Shown piece after piece: positions 62,275 to 64,000 of a DNA stretch of 64,000 nt. A program made the position numbers and the translations under genes. Origin of the DNA: Massilia soli (GTDB lineage Bacteria > Pseudomonadota > Gammaproteobacteria > Burkholderiales > Burkholderiaceae_D); the NCBI RefSeq assembly GCF_016809835.1, contig NZ_JAFBIL020000002.1, positions 1 to 64,000 on the forward strand. Direction: 5' to 3'. Below the pieces are notes generated by a model, which saw only the letters and a list, made by a program, of their open reading frames with translations, did no database searches and had not been told where the DNA came from. The number at the start of each line of letters is the position of its first letter. Positions within the stretch are counted from its first letter, which is position 1.

Positions 62275-62292
62275 TAGGGCAGTTTTGCCCTA
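62275..62292. promoter_or_regulatory. KorC-type operator 1
   Basis: Palindrome TAGGGC-6 nt-GCCCTA, 67 nt before the KorC-like gene. The IncP plasmid KorC operator is TAGGGCATAATGCCCTA, so both arms match exactly and the spacer is one base longer. Likely autoregulatory. Confidence 0.7.
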
Positions 62293-62358
62293 GACTGTTA
62301 CCTGTACTCGGGTGTTTGACTTGGTCAACGGGCTTATCGGATAAGGAATATACGAAGA

Positions 62359-62613
62359 ATGAACAGCAACATCAGGGGCGCGTGCTTGCAACCTGCAGGA
62401 CCTCACTTTCAGCGGCCGAGCGGTGATGAAGTACGCGAAGTACTGCATCTTGCCGGTTTTACAGCTGGTCAGGCATCGAGAGCGGTCGGACTTGGTGCCC
62501 AAGGTGACCGGACTGTGCGGCGCTGGATCAGCGAAGAGTCGGCAATCCCCTATGCCTGTTGGGCTTTGCTATGCGAGTTCGCGGGTTTGGGCTGCATCTG
62601 GAAGAGCGATTGA
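62359..62613 (+). CDS. korC: KorC-like transcriptional repressor
   Basis: 84 residues, the size of IncP KorC. HTH-like core: DEVREVLHLAGFTAGQASRA then GDRTVRRWISEESAIPYACW, ending GLGCIW. Two KorC-type palindromes flank it (62275-62292 and 62681-62697), which supports the assignment independent of sequence similarity. It would repress itself and the downstream kleE-like gene. Confidence 0.65.
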   Translation: MNSNIRGACLQPAGPHFQRPSGDEVREVLHLAGFTAGQASRAVGLGAQGDRTVRRWISEESAIPYACWALLCEFAGLGCIWKSD

Positions 62614-62656
62614 AAGACGTTTGTACGCCAGGGGAAATTCATGAATGTGTATCAAT

Positions 62657-62697
62657 GTTTAGCTATATATTTCGGCTAATTAGGACATTTTGCCCTA
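62657..62697 (+). promoter_or_regulatory. KorC-type operator 2 with adjacent KorA-like half
   Basis: TAGGAC-ATTTT-GCCCTA (62681-62697) matches the 17-bp KorC operator with one mismatch in an arm. Just upstream GTTTAGCTATAT (62657-62668) matches the KorA operator GTTTAGCTAAAC at 10 of 12 positions. This is the arrangement of IncP kle promoters, lying 149 nt before the kleE-like gene. Confidence 0.6.
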
Positions 62698-62845
62698 TAC
62701 TGTGTGTATGGACGAGGCACTTATGTCCTGATCGCGGAAGTACCCCGGAATGCTCGGGGGGCTTGGATTGAGCACTGACATACTCAGACGCAGGCGCGGA
62801 TACCTGTACCTCCGTTGAACCTGGAAACCGGGAAAGGGTCAAGCC

Positions 62846-63157
62846 ATGAAGAACGTCATCAAGTTTCCGGCTCCAGAGACCGTGCCGCCCACGACTACGG
62901 CAAGCCAGATTGTGCCTGTTGGCCCTGCAGAACAGGAGCGTGGCAATCTAGTCCTCAAAGCTATCTGGGTACTGACTGTCCTGCTGTGGCCTGTGCTCCG
63001 TTACGTCGTCATTCTCGATTGCGTCTACCAGTTCTTCCGCATGCTCTGGTTCTGGGATACCCCAGGCACTTACGCCGGGTTCACTTTCATGCTTCACTTT
63101 GCGGTTCTGACCGGCCTGACCTGGTTCGTTTCTGTGTATCAGCCAAAGGGTCTTTGA
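62846..63157 (+). CDS. kleE: KleE-like plasmid stable-inheritance protein
   Basis: 103 residues. N-terminal MKNVIKFPAPE, hydrophobic helix WVLTVLLWPVLRYVVIL, then FFRMLWFWDTPGTYAGFTF and LTGLTWFVSVYQPKGL, the pattern of KleE from the kil/kor regulon of IncP plasmids as I recall it. Two membrane segments. Role in plasmid maintenance is not defined. Its presence with KorC marks a plasmid-derived module in the chromosome. Confidence 0.65.
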   Translation: MKNVIKFPAPETVPPTTTASQIVPVGPAEQERGNLVLKAIWVLTVLLWPVLRYVVILDCVYQFFRMLWFWDTPGTYAGFTFMLHFAVLTGLTWFVSVYQPKGL

Positions 63158-63181
63158 TTGGTGGTTTAGCTGGAGAAAGTC

Positions 63182-63475
63182 ATGACCGTCATCACGATCG
63201 TGCAACTTGAGTCTGCTATCAATCGCGCCCGGGATCAGCACCCTCCGATCGACTGTGTTTTGCACTGGAGCGTAAAGATGTTGGCCGAAGTCTATAGCCA
63301 GATGATCTACCAGAAAGCATCGACGTTAGAGCTGGACAACTTGCCGAATTCAATTAGGGATGAGGTATTCCTGTGGATACCTGGAGACGTCGAGCCTTTC
63401 GTTGCTGGAACCTCGCAGGCATGTTCCTATCGCACTGGTGATCCTGGCTTTGATTCATGTGAGGCGTGCCAGTAA
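63182..63475 (+). CDS. DUF3717-family protein
   Basis: 97 residues. N-terminal ITIVQLESAINRARDQHPP and LAEVYSQMIYQKAS match the small DUF3717 family common in Burkholderiales, of unknown function. The C-terminal third (SYRTGDPGFDSCEACQ) has two Cys. It starts 24 nt after the KleE-like gene and precedes nrdB by 60 nt. Confidence 0.65.
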   Translation: MTVITIVQLESAINRARDQHPPIDCVLHWSVKMLAEVYSQMIYQKASTLELDNLPNSIRDEVFLWIPGDVEPFVAGTSQACSYRTGDPGFDSCEACQ

Positions 63476-63535
63476 TACTGGTCCGGCTCGTGACGGCTGA
63501 ACGCAATCTCTCATTTGTGTGCAAAGAAGACGATC

Positions 63536-64000
63536 ATGTTGACTTGGGATGATGAACGACCTGGCCAGGAAGGGACAACTCCGGCTCAATCGATGCCATC
63601 GGACGGTGCGGGGTTGCTCGCCAAGCGTGTCAACGCCGATGACAAGCGCATCATCAACGGTAAGACTGACGTTAATCAGCTTGTCCCGTTCAAGTACAAG
63701 TGGGCATGGGACAAGTACTTGGCCGGCTGCGCGAACCACTGGATGCCACAAGAAGTGAACATGCAGCGTGACATCGAGCTTTGGAAGAATCCGGCCGGCT
63801 TGACGGATGACGAGCGTCGCTTGGTCAAGCGCAACCTTGGTTTCTTTGTGACGGCTGATTCCCTTGCCGCCAATAATATTGTGCTCGGCACTTACCGCCA
63901 CATCACGGCACCCGAATGCCGCCAGTATCTGCTTCGCCAGGCTTTTGAAGAAGCGATCCATACACACGCTTACCAGTACATTGTTGAGTCGCTGGGCCTA
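63536..64000 (+). CDS. nrdB: ribonucleotide reductase small subunit, 5' part
   Basis: Class Ia RNR β subunit, supplies the tyrosyl radical for dNTP synthesis. The frame is open from ATG 63536 through the right edge (155 codons). It reads [55 protein letters not shown], and the di-iron ligands [12 protein letters not shown]. Incomplete only because the window ends. It marks the return to core chromosome. Confidence 0.96.
   Translation, partial: MLTWDDERPGQEGTTPAQSMPSDGAGLLAKRVNADDKRIINGKTDVNQLVPFKYKWAWDKYLAGCANHWMPQEVNMQRDIELWKNPAGLTDDERRLVKRNLGFFVTADSLAANNIVLGTYRHITAPECRQYLLRQAFEEAIHTHAYQYIVESLGL

Larger units (their letters stand above)
61711..62358. other. intergenic region holding repeats and KorC-type operator
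   Basis: No supported gene in 648 nt. It contains dispersed repeat copy B, a tandem 50-nt repeat pair and the first KorC-like operator. Open frames through the repeats are judged spurious. Confidence 0.5.

Noticed and set aside
1-64000. CRISPR array
   Set aside because: No regularly spaced direct repeats of CRISPR type and no cas genes were seen anywhere in the window.

Overview
The window looks like a chromosome segment of a betaproteobacterium in Burkholderiales, most likely Oxalobacteraceae (Massilia/Duganella/Janthinobacterium type). This is inferred from the backbone genes (glutamate racemase, class I fumarase, YqhA-type membrane protein, acetyl-CoA synthetase, class Ia ribonucleotide reductase small subunit), their GC-rich codon use, and the DUF3717 and KleE families near the right edge. 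Species cannot be named from the sequence alone.

Left island (left edge to about 41.6 kb). A defence-rich genomic island is anchored at tRNA-His, with a tyrosine recombinase beside the 3' end of the tRNA; its left end lies outside the window. It carries, in order: a zinc-finger hypothetical gene; a complete type I BREX operon (brxA-brxB-brxC-pglX-pglZ-brxL) followed 3 nt later by a small unknown gene; a free-standing CD-NTase; a type II CBASS operon (second CD-NTase, Cap2 E1/E2, Cap3 JAB protease, HNH-SAVED effector) with a textbook CIRCE heat-shock operator in its leader; a broken and an intact copy of a helical-repeat protein flanking a tiny acidic-repeat protein and a two-gene HNH unit; unknown genes; a seven-gene, mostly overlapping operon of small zinc-ribbon and HAD-like proteins facing a divergent XRE regulator; a 1254-residue protein that looks like a nuclease plus decayed STAND ATPase; and a ParA partition cassette next to the integrase.

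Backbone (about 41.6-47.4 kb). tRNA-His, murI, fumA and yqhA are on the minus strand; acsA and tRNA-Ser(GGA) are on the plus strand.

Right variable region (about 47.4-63.2 kb). Downstream of tRNA-Ser lies a cargo of a DprA-like Rossmann protein, two ComF-like phosphoribosyltransferases, a trypsin-like protease and two HEPN-like proteins, ended by an integrase and an excisionase. It is followed by a CoiA-like nuclease operon cut by an IS21-family element, an SRAP-domain gene, small hypotheticals, a diverged dispersed repeat, and a small IncP-plasmid-like module (KorC-like repressor, KorC-type operators, KleE). The backbone resumes with nrdB, which runs off the right edge.

How the parts fit: BREX marks host DNA and blocks phage replication; CBASS is an abortive response whose nucleotide signal activates a DNase. 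The CIRCE element suggests that CBASS expression may be tied to protein-folding stress through HrcA. The least described candidates are the HAD/zinc-ribbon operon, the DprA plus double-PRTase cargo, and the 1254-residue protein.
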